In this document: positions 44,681 through 53,594 of the stretch, one piece after another
Layout of the letters: each line of letters begins with the position of its first letter
Position numbering within the stretch: position 1 is the stretch's first letter
Source of the DNA: Hyalangium gracile
GTDB lineage: Bacteria; Myxococcota; Myxococcia; Myxococcales; Myxococcaceae
Assembly: GCF_020103725.1 (NCBI RefSeq)
Contig: NZ_JAHXBG010000042.1
Coordinates: 1-64,000, forward strand
Direction of reading: 5' to 3'
DNA: 64,000 nucleotides
Made by a program: the position numbers and the translations under genes
Notes under the pieces: model-generated
Databases searched by the model: none
What the model was told of the DNA's origin: nothing
Seen by the model: only the letters and a program-made list of their open reading frames with translations

Positions 44681-46246
44681 CTACCAGGACACCTGGCTGC
44701 TCAAGGGCGTGTCCGGAGTGCAGAGCTCGACGGCCAGCCGCCGGAGCGCCATCCTCAGCACGCCCGCGCAGGTCTCCTCATCGCCACAGCCCTCCATCGT
44801 GGCCTGGAGGCGCTCGAAGATCTCCCGGTTGTAGGACTCCGGATGCGGTGAGGCGTGGTCCCGGAGATAGATGAGGTTCGCGGGGTCTCGCAGGCTCATG
44901 CCAGCCTGCTCGAACAGCTCCTCGAAGCGAGGCGTCCACGGCTCACCGCCCTCGGTCTCCTCGAAGCTCGTCCTCGTGGCGATGCGGTGCGCGGTGCCGC
45001 CCTCCTCTTCACCCGAGACACAGAGGCCCGGCACCTCCGGAGGGTCTTCCTCCACGGGGAACGCGGCTACCGCCGGGCGCTCGTGCCAGGAGCCCTCCTC
45101 GCAGGCCAGGAGCCGGTCGAGCACCGCGAGCTCGCTCGGGTCCCCCTTCTCCCGCACGCGAGCCTCCATGCCCAGGTTGATGAGCTCCATCCAGAGGCGC
45201 ATGGCGTAGGCCCACTGCTCCTCCGTCGTCACGACCCTGCGCAGGTTCGGCTCGTTCTGGGCCAGGGACAGGCCTGGCTCGAGCCTCAGGCGTCGCGCGA
45301 GCGACTCGATGACATGGCGCTGCTCCGGGCGCGCTCCCGACAGCATCTCGAGGATGGGGCGGGTGTAGAGCTCGTCCCTCTCCTCGTCCTTCGCCCGACG
45401 CTGCAGCCAGACCTCCGAGGTGGAGACGGGAAGGTCCGAGGTCTGCCCATCCACCTTCGCGAAGGCATGGGCCTCCGCGAAGCTGACGCGCCCATCCTGG
45501 TCATAGTCCGCCGAGTCGACGGGCTGCCCCACGCGGCTGACCCCGCTCAGGCCGGCGAAGAAGCTGGAGCTGTAGTCGCGGTAGTCCGCCTCATCCACCT
45601 CGGGGGTACAGCCCACGGAGGTGCGCTCCTTCACCGTCGCGAAGAAGCCGCAGCGGGCCTGCGCGGCCACGGGTCCCCGCGAATCTCCGCCCTGATAGAT
45701 GAAGTTGGCGAAGGAGCCCGCGTAGCACTGGGACATCACCGCCACCACGGGCGTGTCGGGCGAGAGCTGATCCAGGGCCCGGGACAGGGCGCGCACGCTC
45801 AAGGAGCGCTCTCCCCACAGCACCAGGTAGTTGTTGTTCGAGTTCTCGGGGTTCAGGCCGCCGTGCCCCGTGAAGTAGAGGAAGATGGGCCGCTGGGGCT
45901 TCTCCTGGAGGGTCCGGCGCCACCACTCCTGGAAGCTGGTGCGCGTGGAGGGCCCCTGGAGGTGGGGAATCTCGGGCGCCTTGAACCGCACCTTCCCGTC
46001 CTCACCCAGGTACCGGACGGTCTCCTGCCCGTCGTGGCCGTTGGCGAAGTAGAGGGTGGCGGTGGCCGGATCTCCCCCGAACAGCCGCAGCGTTCGCTGG
46101 AAGTAGAGCGCGTTCTTCTCCAGGGCGATCTCGTTGTGCGCCGGCTCGCCGCCGCCGCCCAGCACCAGGAAGTTGTAGCCGGGCTCGACACCCGCGCCGC
46201 CGAGCACCCAGACTCCCAGCACGCCTGCCACGATGTTGCTGACCAT
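44681..46246 (-). CDS. caspase-like (clan CD) cysteine peptidase with an EF-hand
   Basis: 521 residues. The start looks like a signal peptide or anchor (IVAGVLGVWVLGGAG). The peptidase part has the clan CD pair: His in FLYFTGHGGLNP (about residue 127) and Cys in VAVMSQCYAGSF (about 173), typical of caspase/legumain-like C13 and C14 enzymes. About 35-70 residues further, DYDQDGRVSFAEAHAF (about 246-260) is a textbook EF-hand calcium loop, which suggests calcium control. The C-terminal 220 residues are acidic and helical with no known domain. It is divergent from an XRE-cupin regulator. It ends one base from the thioredoxin-domain gene. Confidence 0.8.
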   Translation of the reverse strand: MVSNIVAGVLGVWVLGGAGVEPGYNFLVLGGGGEPAHNEIALEKNALYFQRTLRLFGGDPATATLYFANGHDGQETVRYLGEDGKVRFKAPEIPHLQGPSTRTSFQEWWRRTLQEKPQRPIFLYFTGHGGLNPENSNNNYLVLWGERSLSVRALSRALDQLSPDTPVVAVMSQCYAGSFANFIYQGGDSRGPVAAQARCGFFATVKERTSVGCTPEVDEADYRDYSSSFFAGLSGVSRVGQPVDSADYDQDGRVSFAEAHAFAKVDGQTSDLPVSTSEVWLQRRAKDEERDELYTRPILEMLSGARPEQRHVIESLARRLRLEPGLSLAQNEPNLRRVVTTEEQWAYAMRLWMELINLGMEARVREKGDPSELAVLDRLLACEEGSWHERPAVAAFPVEEDPPEVPGLCVSGEEEGGTAHRIATRTSFEETEGGEPWTPRFEELFEQAGMSLRDPANLIYLRDHASPHPESYNREIFERLQATMEGCGDEETCAGVLRMALRRLAVELCTPDTPLSSQVSW

Positions 46247-46363
46247 GGAGCCTCACGCCTCTGTCCCGAGCATGCTCCATCCCGCCGCGCTTTCCCAGGG
46301 AGGGGGTGGCGCGGAGGGACGCGAATTGGCGGGTGTGTCGAGCCATTGGCAGAGTGGTCCTCC

Positions 46364-46927
46364 ATGAGTGGGGACGAAGAGCTGGCGGGCTGGCTGGCCC
46401 GCAACATCAAGGGGCTGCGGGAGGCGCGCGGGGCCACGCAGGCGCAGCTGGCGAAGCTGGCGGGGATTCCTCGGGCGACCTGGGCGCACCTGGAGTCCGG
46501 AGCCAGCAATCCGACCCTGGCCGTGCTCCACCGGGTGGCCAATGCGCTCCAGGTGTCCATGGAGGAGCTGGTGGCCCGCCCCCGGGCCAGCGCCCGGCAC
46601 TATCCCCGCGAGAGCCTGCCGGTGCGGCAGCGGGGCGCGGGCATGCTGCGCAAGCTGCTGCCGGATCCGCTGCCGGGGATGGAGTTCGATCGGCTGGAGC
46701 TGCCCCCGCGCGTGCGCATCGCGGGCGTGCCGCACACCCCAGGCACGCGGGAGTACCTGGCGTGCGAGGTGGGGCAGCTCGCGCTGGTGGCCAGCGGCGA
46801 GCGCTTCGAGCTCCAGGCCGGGGACGTGGTCGTGTTCCGTGGGGACCAGAAGCACTCGTACGAGAACCCCGGAGACAGGACCGCGGTGGGCTACTCGGTG
46901 GTGCTGCTGGCGCCTCCGCTGCGGTAA
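46364..46927 (+). CDS. XRE-family regulator with C-terminal cupin domain
   Basis: 187 residues. N-terminal helix-turn-helix (about 10-65: ATQAQLAKLAGIPRATWAHLESG) of the XRE/Cro type; C-terminal cupin (about 100-185) with SGERFELQAGDVVVFRGDQKHSYENPG. Such HTH-cupin proteins bind a small ligand or metal in the cupin and often control metabolic genes. It is divergent from the caspase-like gene with 117 bases between, containing two direct ATTGGC hexamers (46325-46330 and 46344-46349), which could be its sites. Confidence 0.88.
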   Translation: MSGDEELAGWLARNIKGLREARGATQAQLAKLAGIPRATWAHLESGASNPTLAVLHRVANALQVSMEELVARPRASARHYPRESLPVRQRGAGMLRKLLPDPLPGMEFDRLELPPRVRIAGVPHTPGTREYLACEVGQLALVASGERFELQAGDVVVFRGDQKHSYENPGDRTAVGYSVVLLAPPLR

Positions 46928-46928
46928 G

Positions 46929-47783
46929 TCAGGGCTGGCCGCCCGAGGTGCCCGTCACGGCGCGCAGCAGCGCCATGGGCCCCACGGCGCGAACGCGCTC
47001 GAGCTGCTCGCGGTTCTTGACCAGCAGCGAGCCGGCGAAGGCGAGCGCATTGAGCGAGATGGAGTCGAACGTCTCCTGGGTGCGAGGCACCACCAGGGTC
47101 CACTCGCGCGTGGCCAGCAGGTTGTACGGCGTCCCGGCCTGCTCGCAGCCCACCTCGCGCAGCAGGCGCAGATAGGTGGCGTGCGCCTGGTCCGCGTCCT
47201 GGGGCGCAGGCCCCAGCGCATGGCGGAAGGGCAGCCGGCCTCGGGCGATGGCCTCATCCATGGGCGTGCGCAGGCCCGCGGCGGCCAGCGGGACGGGGAC
47301 GAGCTGAAGGTGCTTGTGGGGCTGGCTCGCACCCGCGAGGCGCCCACCATTATAGAAGGCGAGCGAGTCGAACTCGGCCATGCAGGCGAGCAGGGCCTCG
47401 AAGTCGGCGAGGGTGAGGAGCGAGTCCTGCTCTTCGTAGGCCTGGGTGACGAGCAGGGCGTGGTGGTCGAAGACGTTGAACTTGTTCAGCAGGCACGCGT
47501 GCGCGGGGGGCACGAGGGAGACGAACAGGTCCTCCTCATAGGGAGGGATGAACGGGTTCTTGGGCGGCTTCCCGTCGGAGGGGGGCTGCACGGCCCGGGC
47601 CTTGCGCTCCAGGTTGGACACGACCCGGACGAGGAAGGGGACGCCCTCGTCCTGGATGACCTCCACCTCGGTGTGGATGGGCACCAGCGCGCCACTGGCG
47701 AGCGCCCGCGCCGTACGCTCGACGACGGTGCGCCAGAGGGTTCCTCTCTCGAAGTTGGGAGAGCGCTCGACCATGAGTCTCAT
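46929..47783 (-). CDS. ATP adenylyltransferase / Ap4A phosphorylase-like protein
   Basis: 284-residue HIT-superfamily protein resembling fungal and bacterial Ap4A phosphorylases, which split Ap4A to ATP and ADP with phosphate. N-terminal domain has PFLVRVVSNLERK and KNPFIPPYEEDLFVS; the HIT motif is GASQPHKHLQLVP; the C-terminal domain has PYNLLATREWTLVVPR. I chose the ATG at 47783; an in-frame start at 47840 would overlap the upstream gene. It follows the 2OG-oxygenase gene by 37 bases and is likely co-transcribed. Confidence 0.82.
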   Translation of the reverse strand: MRLMVERSPNFERGTLWRTVVERTARALASGALVPIHTEVEVIQDEGVPFLVRVVSNLERKARAVQPPSDGKPPKNPFIPPYEEDLFVSLVPPAHACLLNKFNVFDHHALLVTQAYEEQDSLLTLADFEALLACMAEFDSLAFYNGGRLAGASQPHKHLQLVPVPLAAAGLRTPMDEAIARGRLPFRHALGPAPQDADQAHATYLRLLREVGCEQAGTPYNLLATREWTLVVPRTQETFDSISLNALAFAGSLLVKNREQLERVRAVGPMALLRAVTGTSGGQP

Positions 47784-47820
47784 CGTAGTCCCGCTCCATT
47801 CCAGAGGAGCACCGAGAGCG

Positions 47821-48420
47821 TCAAGCGGCGTCCCTGCCATAGTACCAGGCCGTCAGCGCGAGCCGTGGCGCGTACGCGGGGAGGACCTCGTGCTCCAGCC
47901 TCTCACTGAGGAACACCACCACGCGATCCAGAATGGGGGCCACCTCCAGCGTCCCGTCGTCCAGGTAGAGCCGGAGAAGCCCTCCGTGCTCCGGCTGCCA
48001 GTCCGGGTTGGCGTAGTAGATGGCCGTCACGCGGCGGTTCGACTGTCCGGGGAAGGCGTCGCGGTGGCGCACGTAGCGCGCTCCGCCGCCCGGATAGTGG
48101 GCGAGCTGCAGGTCGAAGCGGCCGAGCCCCAGGTAGGCCCCGGTGGAGAGGGCCTCGCCCAGCTCGGCGAAGGACTGCCAGAGCGAGCCCAGGGCGGTGT
48201 CCGGCCCGGGCACGACCCAGGTGATGAAGTCTCCGCGCACGGTGGTGTCCTCGGTCCGGTCCGCGCCGCGGCGGATGCCCGCGGGCTTGAGGCCTCCTGT
48301 CTGCGCGCGCTGCCGGGCCTCGGCGTGGACGGAGCTCGCCCGCTCCCTTCCCAGGAAGGTGTCCCGAACGAAGAAGCCCTTCGTGCCCAGCGCCGCGATC
48401 TCGTCGTCCCGAAGCTCCAT
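47821..48420 (-). CDS. 2-oxoglutarate/Fe(II) oxygenase (prolyl 4-hydroxylase-like)
   Basis: 199-residue double-stranded beta-helix dioxygenase of the prolyl 4-hydroxylase family. Iron ligands: H and D in ARYVRHRDAFPG, distal His probably in ERLEHEVLPAY; 2OG-binding Arg likely in PRLALTAWYYG. Segment YYANPDWQPEHGGLLRLY is typical. The ATG at 48420 has GGGGTG upstream; a GTG 15 bases earlier is possible. First gene of a two-gene unit with the Ap4A phosphorylase-like gene. Substrate not evident. Confidence 0.85.
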   Translation of the reverse strand: MELRDDEIAALGTKGFFVRDTFLGRERASSVHAEARQRAQTGGLKPAGIRRGADRTEDTTVRGDFITWVVPGPDTALGSLWQSFAELGEALSTGAYLGLGRFDLQLAHYPGGGARYVRHRDAFPGQSNRRVTAIYYANPDWQPEHGGLLRLYLDDGTLEVAPILDRVVVFLSERLEHEVLPAYAPRLALTAWYYGRDAA

Positions 48421-48480
48421 GTGTTCACCCCGCACCGTGCCTCAGAGCGAGGGCGCTGTCAGCCAGGGTAGAATGGGTCC

Positions 48481-49095
48481 ATGGGGAACGTCCTGCGCAT
48501 CCTGGTCTTCATTGGAGCCGTGGCGCTCGGTGCGCTCGGCGCGTTCATCGTCCTGCGGCCCCAGGCGCGGCCCTTGCCCGACCCGCCGGCGCTCGTGCTC
48601 CAGATGCGCGAGGTGACGCGGCTGGAGACGCTCGATGTCTCCCTCTACAAGAAGGTGACGTTCAGCCCGGAGCCGGTGGCCTCGGACGCGCTCTGGAAGG
48701 ACGTCATCAACTGGGCGGCGTACTCCATCCACACGCCCCGGGGCCGGGCCATCGTCTTCGCGGACGTGCACCTGGGCTATGACTTCCAGCGCATCGACAC
48801 CTCGAATCTCCGGGTGACGGGCTCGCGGGTGGATGTCGTGCTTCCGCCGCTGGAGGTGAAGGTGGAGCTGCGTCCGGGGGAGACGGAGATCATCGACTCG
48901 AACCTGAACAGCGAGCAGACCGCGCATCTGCTGGAGAAGGCCCGTCTCGCCTTCGAGCGCGAGGCGAGCAATGACCAGCGGCTGAAGGAGCGCGCGCGTC
49001 AGTCCGCCGAGCGCTCGTTGCGAGGCCTGTTCCTGTCGCTGGGTTTCAACGAGGTGCGCTTCGTGGACCAGCTGCCGAAGGCCTCGGCGGGCTGA
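48481..49095 (+). CDS. DUF4230 membrane-anchored protein
   Basis: 204 residues: one N-terminal membrane helix (LRILVFIGAVALGALGAFIVL), then a DUF4230-type domain with REVTRLETLDVSLYKKVTF and VDVVLPPLEVKVELRPGETEIID, ending in a helical stretch. The family is widespread but without a known function. It probably faces the periplasm. It is divergent from the oxygenase gene with about 60 bases between. Confidence 0.82.
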   Translation: MGNVLRILVFIGAVALGALGAFIVLRPQARPLPDPPALVLQMREVTRLETLDVSLYKKVTFSPEPVASDALWKDVINWAAYSIHTPRGRAIVFADVHLGYDFQRIDTSNLRVTGSRVDVVLPPLEVKVELRPGETEIIDSNLNSEQTAHLLEKARLAFEREASNDQRLKERARQSAERSLRGLFLSLGFNEVRFVDQLPKASAG

Positions 49096-49106
49096 AGCGG
49101 GCCGAG

Positions 49107-50030
49107 CTACTGAGCCGTGGGCCCCAGGACATCCGAGAGTTGCGTGGCCTTGAGGGCCAGATCGAACCACCGATCGAGGGTAGTGAGGTCCGTGCAGGAC
49201 AGGATGAGCTTCCGGGACTCCACGTCGACCTGTACGCCCCGCGCCGCGAGAATCCGGAGCACGTCCTCCGCTCTCCCCTCCGCTCTCCCCTCCGCTCTCC
49301 CTTCAGCCTGGCCCTTCTGCCGTCCTCTCTCGAAGTGCTCTTCACCCCAGCCCAGCATCAGCTCCTCCATTCGCTGAGTACCCACGATGGATTTTAGCAT
49401 TCCCACTGTGGCGTCTCGTGCGCCCTCGTGCCCCACAAGCAACAAATAGTGGAAGACCACACTCAATTCCTCGATGCCATTGGATGTGGCCTGCACCTGG
49501 ATGAACAGCTCCCTCCAGCCCGGGAGCTGCTCGGCGAGTTCTTCGGAACGTCCATAGCGCAGCGCCAGCAGCGCCAACCGGGCCTGCGGAGGACCCGGTC
49601 GCGCCATGAGCGCCTCCGCGCGCTCGGTTGTCAGGTCATCCAACAAATACTCGAATCGCGGCGCGAGCGTCCTCCACAGTTCCACCTGCTCGCCCTCAAC
49701 CGGCACATCGAAGAGTTCTTCCACCCGACGGGGAGCGCTCCAGGCGCCACCCGGCCCGTGGCGCAGCGCCATCCATCGATCCACCGAGGACTGGTGCTCC
49801 AGCAGCAAGTAGAGCAACACCGGCCGTCCCCCGGACGAACGGGCTGAAAAGAGCAGATCGGTCTCGGTCTCCCGCAGCTCCGGGTCGACGACCGAGCCCG
49901 ACTCTCTCCGCAAGCTCGACCAGTCCACCTGAGCCACCACATGTAAAGGCAAGGCCGCGCGGAGCTCAGCAGCGGCCCGCTCGGGGTGCTCGAAGGTGAA
50001 GCGAATGAAGAGGTCGTGCGGACCGGACAT
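49107..50030 (-). CDS. Rpn/PD-(D/E)xK-type putative transposase-nuclease
   Basis: 307-residue protein of the recombination-promoting nuclease (Rpn, YhgA-like, transposase_31) family. N-terminal HDLFIRFTFEHPERAAAELR, then ETETDLLFSA and LLYLLLEHQSSVDRWMALR, the D...EHQ pattern of the PD-(D/E)xK nuclease core. The C-terminal part contains a charged repeat (AEGRAEGRAEGRAE) and a final helical segment. Rpn proteins are DNA endonucleases with phase-variable linkers in E. coli; they are not true transposases. No inverted repeats or target duplications surround it, so nothing shows a mobile element. Confidence 0.82.
   Translation of the reverse strand: MSGPHDLFIRFTFEHPERAAAELRAALPLHVVAQVDWSSLRRESGSVVDPELRETETDLLFSARSSGGRPVLLYLLLEHQSSVDRWMALRHGPGGAWSAPRRVEELFDVPVEGEQVELWRTLAPRFEYLLDDLTTERAEALMARPGPPQARLALLALRYGRSEELAEQLPGWRELFIQVQATSNGIEELSVVFHYLLLVGHEGARDATVGMLKSIVGTQRMEELMLGWGEEHFERGRQKGQAEGRAEGRAEGRAEDVLRILAARGVQVDVESRKLILSCTDLTTLDRWFDLALKATQLSDVLGPTAQ
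49265..49300. repeat. three perfect 12-base tandem repeats inside the Rpn-type gene
   Basis: CCTCCGCTCTCC occurs three times in a row on the plus strand and encodes the charged AEGR units of the nuclease homologue. The unit is a multiple of three, so copy-number change would alter linker length without a frameshift. Confidence 0.8.
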
Positions 50031-50162
50031 GGCTCGCAGCGCCAGAGCACAAAGCGGGCCAGCGACTCCTCGCAGGGAACACCCCGGCCTCCGCGTCCAC
50101 TGCGCGCGACTACCGTCTCATCCGGGAGACACCTCCCCTGGCGCTGAGACGCAGCCCCTGAC

Positions 50163-51410
50163 TCAGAGCAGGGTCAGTCCCTCGGCGGTGAGGCGGAACA
50201 GGCCCGGGATTCCATCCGGTGCATGTCCCAGCTTCGCCAGCGTCTCGCACTCCGCCGCGTCCGACTCACGGCACACGAGCGCGAACTCGCGCCAGCCCAG
50301 GCTCACCCGCAGCGGCCCCTCTCCCGCCTGGAGCGCCAGCCGCCGCCGCTGCTCGGCCGTGAGCAGCCGCGCCCCGTCGTGTCCGTCCCCCTCTGCCACC
50401 GCCCAGAGCCCGCTGAACGTCTCCGCCAGCCGCACCACGCCTCGGTCCACCACCACCGGACGCACCGGCGCCGGCTTCGCCTCCAGGTTGCGCCAGGCCG
50501 CCCTGTCCACCGTGTCCACCGTCAGCCCCGTGGCCGCCAGCGCCGACTCGGGCAGGTAGCGCACGTACTCCGCGTCCTCCAGCACGTAGAACACCTCGAG
50601 CCCCGCCGGGCCCGAGCGGTGCACCGCCCCCACCGCCTGCGCCTCGAAGCCCGCTGGCCGCAGCACTGGGCGCACCCCACGCTCCAACGCCGTCACGTCC
50701 TCGCCCAGCCCCGCCCTCATCCCACCGAGCTGCGCGGCCAGCTTCTCCACATGGGCCGCCAGCCCCCGCTTGCCGCCGCGATAGGCGCCGTAGAGCGAGC
50801 CCACGTTCACCCTCGCCACCTCGCCTCCAGCCAGCTTCACCAGCACGTCTCGCCCCTGCAGGCGGAACTTCACCCCCGCTCGCCGCAGCGCCGCCGCCAG
50901 CGCCGCGTTGAACTCCGGGCGCAGCACCTGCTCCTCCGCCAGCGCCTCCGCCGGGAGCTCCACCGCCTCCAGCTCCTCCTTCAGGAGCCGCGCCTCCGCG
51001 TCGAACGGATCCCTCTCGAGCACGTCCCGCACGTACTGCTGCGCCCGCCCCTTCTCGCCCCGGCGCAGCGCCAGCACCGCCAGCACCTTGACCGCCTCGG
51101 GGTCTCCCGGGCTGAGCACCAGCGCCTCGCGCAGCACCTCCTCCGCGTCCCCGTGCCGCTCCAGCCCCAGCAGCGCACGCGCCAGTCCCAGTCGGACCTG
51201 CAGCTCCTTCGGAAAGTCCCTCCGCAGCCGCTCCATCAGCGGCAGCGCCTCGCGCTCCGCTCCCGCGTTGACGAGCGCATGCGCCACCGTCAGCCACAGC
51301 GTGGGCCCCGCGCTCCCCGCCGCGGCCTCACGCAGCGCGGACAGCTCCGAGTCACTCAGGACCTCGCCCGCCTCCACCTTGCGACGGAGGCTCTCCAGGT
51401 TGGCGCTCAC
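50163..51410 (-). CDS. TPR protein with DUF1444-like C-terminal region
   Basis: 415 residues, no signal peptide. Residues about 25-150 are tetratricopeptide repeats (ALVNAGAEREALPLMERL, ARALLGLERHGDAEEVLREAL, LALRRGEKGRAQQYVRDVL). From about residue 165 comes an alpha/beta region with RRAGVKFRLQGRDVLVKL and a second half rich in Val/Ala that recalls DUF1444 (YtpQ) proteins; that assignment is tentative. It begins at a GTG 9 bases after the stop of the hybrid kinase gene, so both are one transcript, and it may be part of the same signalling unit. Confidence 0.7.
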   Translation of the reverse strand: MSANLESLRRKVEAGEVLSDSELSALREAAAGSAGPTLWLTVAHALVNAGAEREALPLMERLRRDFPKELQVRLGLARALLGLERHGDAEEVLREALVLSPGDPEAVKVLAVLALRRGEKGRAQQYVRDVLERDPFDAEARLLKEELEAVELPAEALAEEQVLRPEFNAALAAALRRAGVKFRLQGRDVLVKLAGGEVARVNVGSLYGAYRGGKRGLAAHVEKLAAQLGGMRAGLGEDVTALERGVRPVLRPAGFEAQAVGAVHRSGPAGLEVFYVLEDAEYVRYLPESALAATGLTVDTVDRAAWRNLEAKPAPVRPVVVDRGVVRLAETFSGLWAVAEGDGHDGARLLTAEQRRRLALQAGEGPLRVSLGWREFALVCRESDAAECETLAKLGHAPDGIPGLFRLTAEGLTLL

Positions 51411-51419
51411 ACCGCGACT

Positions 51420-53471
51420 CTAGTGGGTCAGCCCGTCCGCCCCAACCTTCTCCCCATCCGATGGAGACTCGGCAGGCGTGGGCTCGGCCGTGGGCGTCTC
51501 GGACTGGCTGAGGAACTCATCCAGCGCCCCCACGTCGATGGGCTTGCGGAACACGGCGTCCACCAGCGCCAGGTTGGCGCGGTTCTGCCCGCGCACGTCC
51601 ATGCCCGTGACGATGGCCAGCAGCGCCTCGGGCGTGCGCTTGCGCAGCTCGCGCGCCAGCTCCCAGCCGGAGATGTCCGGCATCAGCGCGTCCAGCAGGG
51701 CCGCGTCGTAGCGCCGACGCTCCCACAGCTGCAGCGCCACCTCCGCGCTCTGGGCCATCTGCACGTCATAGCCCTCGTCCCCCAGCACCTCCGCCAGCAT
51801 CCGCGCGTTGTCGATGTCGTCGTCCACCACCAGCACCCGGCGCGTCTGCTGGAAGCGGCGCGGGCCGGTCGGGCTCACCTCGGCGCGCGCCTCCGCCTCA
51901 TGGACCTCTCGCGCACGCGGCAGCCGCACCACGAAGGCGCCACCCTTGCCGCCCTGCGCGTTCTCCACCGTCAGCTCGCCGCCCCAGCGCTGCACCTGGG
52001 CCCGCACCACCGCCAGCTGCAGCGCCGCCTGAGGCGCCCCAGCATCCCGGTTGAGCGGATCGAACATCCGCGACAGCTCCTCCATAGCGTACGTCGGGCC
52101 CTGATCCTGGATGCGCAGCGCCAGCCGGTCCGTCCCCTCGGCCTGGGTGGTCAGCTCCAGCCGCCCGCCCTGCTCCATGCGGTCCCTCGCCGACAGCAGC
52201 AGGCTCACCACCAGCTCGCGCAGGAACCCGGCATCGGCCCGCACCGCTCCCGGGTTCCCCAGGTGCAGCTCCACCCCCACCGGGCGCGCTCCCCGCTCCA
52301 GCTCGCCGCGCGCCAGCTCCATCGCCTCGCGCACCACCGTGTCCAGCGACACGTCCGTGAGCACCTCCTCGGTGCGCTGCACGTTGAACTCCTGCAGCCG
52401 GCCCACCAGGTCGCCAATCTGCCCCACCGTCTTGTCCAGCGCGTCCAGGTGCTCGGGCTTGAACTCGCGCCGCAGCAGGGTGATGCGCAGGCGCAGCACG
52501 TTGAGGAAGTTGTTGAGCGCGTGCGCCGCCCCACTGGCCAGCTGCCCCAGCGCCTGCGCCCGCGTGCGCTGCAACAGCCGCCCCTGCAGCCGCCGCAGCT
52601 CGTCGTGGGCGTTCATCAGCTCCTTCGTCTTCGTGGCCGCCTCGGTCCGATCCGTCAGCGTCTGGATGACGCCGGCCAGCTCGCCGCCCTCCTCCCAGAT
52701 GGGCGTGGCGCTCATCTCCAGCGAGGCCTCGCCACCGCCAGGGCGCTCCACCACCATCATCACCCCGCGCACCGGCCCGCGCTCCTTGATGGCGCGCATG
52801 AACGGCATGTCCGTCACGCGGAAGGCCTCTCCCGACGGGTGGCGCGCATGCACCTGGGCCAGCACCGGCGCCAGCGAGTTCAGGGCGCGGGCCCCCACCA
52901 CCGAGCGCATGGGCACCCCCATGAGGCGGCTGACCGGCGGCGTGGCGAAGGAGACGCTCCCGTCCTCCTCCGCCAGCAGGATGCCCACATCCATGTGGTA
53001 GAGGATGGACTCCATCACCGCGGCCTCGCGGAAGCGCACCTCCTCCGTCCTCAGCACGCGCGCATACGAGGCCTGGGCCGACGCGTTCGCCTCCCCCACC
53101 AGCTCGGTGACGAACTCCGCCACCTCCGGCTCCAGCTCTCCCCCATGCCGACGGGTATAGACGCGGAGCAGCACCTCCTCGAGCGCCTTGAACTCGCGCA
53201 CGAGATCCTCGGGCTCGAAGCGCTGATCGTACCGGAAGGCCCCATGGGGCCTGACCACCTCCGGCCAGAGCCGCAGCACGTCGTCGGGCCGATCGCTGAG
53301 CAGGCGAGCCAGCTCATCCAGCAGCCGGCGCAGCGGTGCGCGCAGGTCCCTGCCAGGCAGGTCCAGCTCGTACAATTCCTCCCGGAGGCGCTTGGCCCAC
53401 AGGCGCGCGATGCGCTCGCGCTCCTCCTGGACCAGGCCGGCCAGGGCTTCGATGGTCTCGTCGGGCTTCAC
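51420..53471 (-). CDS. hybrid histidine kinase with degenerate ATP-binding domain
   Basis: 683 residues, soluble. Order: helical N-terminal domain resembling RsbRD_N (about 5-140), PAS domain (about 150-280), dimerisation helix with His in LGQLASGAAHALNNFLN (about 314), HATPase-like region (about 370-520), receiver (about 545-660) with VLVVDDDIDNARML and phospho-Asp in ALLDALMPD, ending in an acidic tail. In the HATPase the N-box Asn is missing (VSLLLSARDRM), the G1 box reads DQGPTYA instead of DxGxG, and no GxGxG G2 box is seen. ATP binding is therefore doubtful, while phospho-His and receiver Asp are intact. It could act as a phosphotransfer protein. Confidence 0.85.
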   Translation of the reverse strand: MKPDETIEALAGLVQEERERIARLWAKRLREELYELDLPGRDLRAPLRRLLDELARLLSDRPDDVLRLWPEVVRPHGAFRYDQRFEPEDLVREFKALEEVLLRVYTRRHGGELEPEVAEFVTELVGEANASAQASYARVLRTEEVRFREAAVMESILYHMDVGILLAEEDGSVSFATPPVSRLMGVPMRSVVGARALNSLAPVLAQVHARHPSGEAFRVTDMPFMRAIKERGPVRGVMMVVERPGGGEASLEMSATPIWEEGGELAGVIQTLTDRTEAATKTKELMNAHDELRRLQGRLLQRTRAQALGQLASGAAHALNNFLNVLRLRITLLRREFKPEHLDALDKTVGQIGDLVGRLQEFNVQRTEEVLTDVSLDTVVREAMELARGELERGARPVGVELHLGNPGAVRADAGFLRELVVSLLLSARDRMEQGGRLELTTQAEGTDRLALRIQDQGPTYAMEELSRMFDPLNRDAGAPQAALQLAVVRAQVQRWGGELTVENAQGGKGGAFVVRLPRAREVHEAEARAEVSPTGPRRFQQTRRVLVVDDDIDNARMLAEVLGDEGYDVQMAQSAEVALQLWERRRYDAALLDALMPDISGWELARELRKRTPEALLAIVTGMDVRGQNRANLALVDAVFRKPIDVGALDEFLSQSETPTAEPTPAESPSDGEKVGADGLTH

Positions 53472-53594
53472 GTCAAGGCAGCAAGGTGGACACGGCAGGC
53501 AGCCATGACCAGTCCGGGCAGGCAGGCAGGCGAGCTGCCTGGAACCCCTGGCCTCCGCAAGGCTCCAGGGGCTCCTTAACGTTGAGCGTCAGGG

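Noticed and set aside
49107-50030. Insertion sequence around the putative transposase
   Set aside because: The protein is of the Rpn type; there are no terminal inverted repeats, target duplication or second transposition gene.
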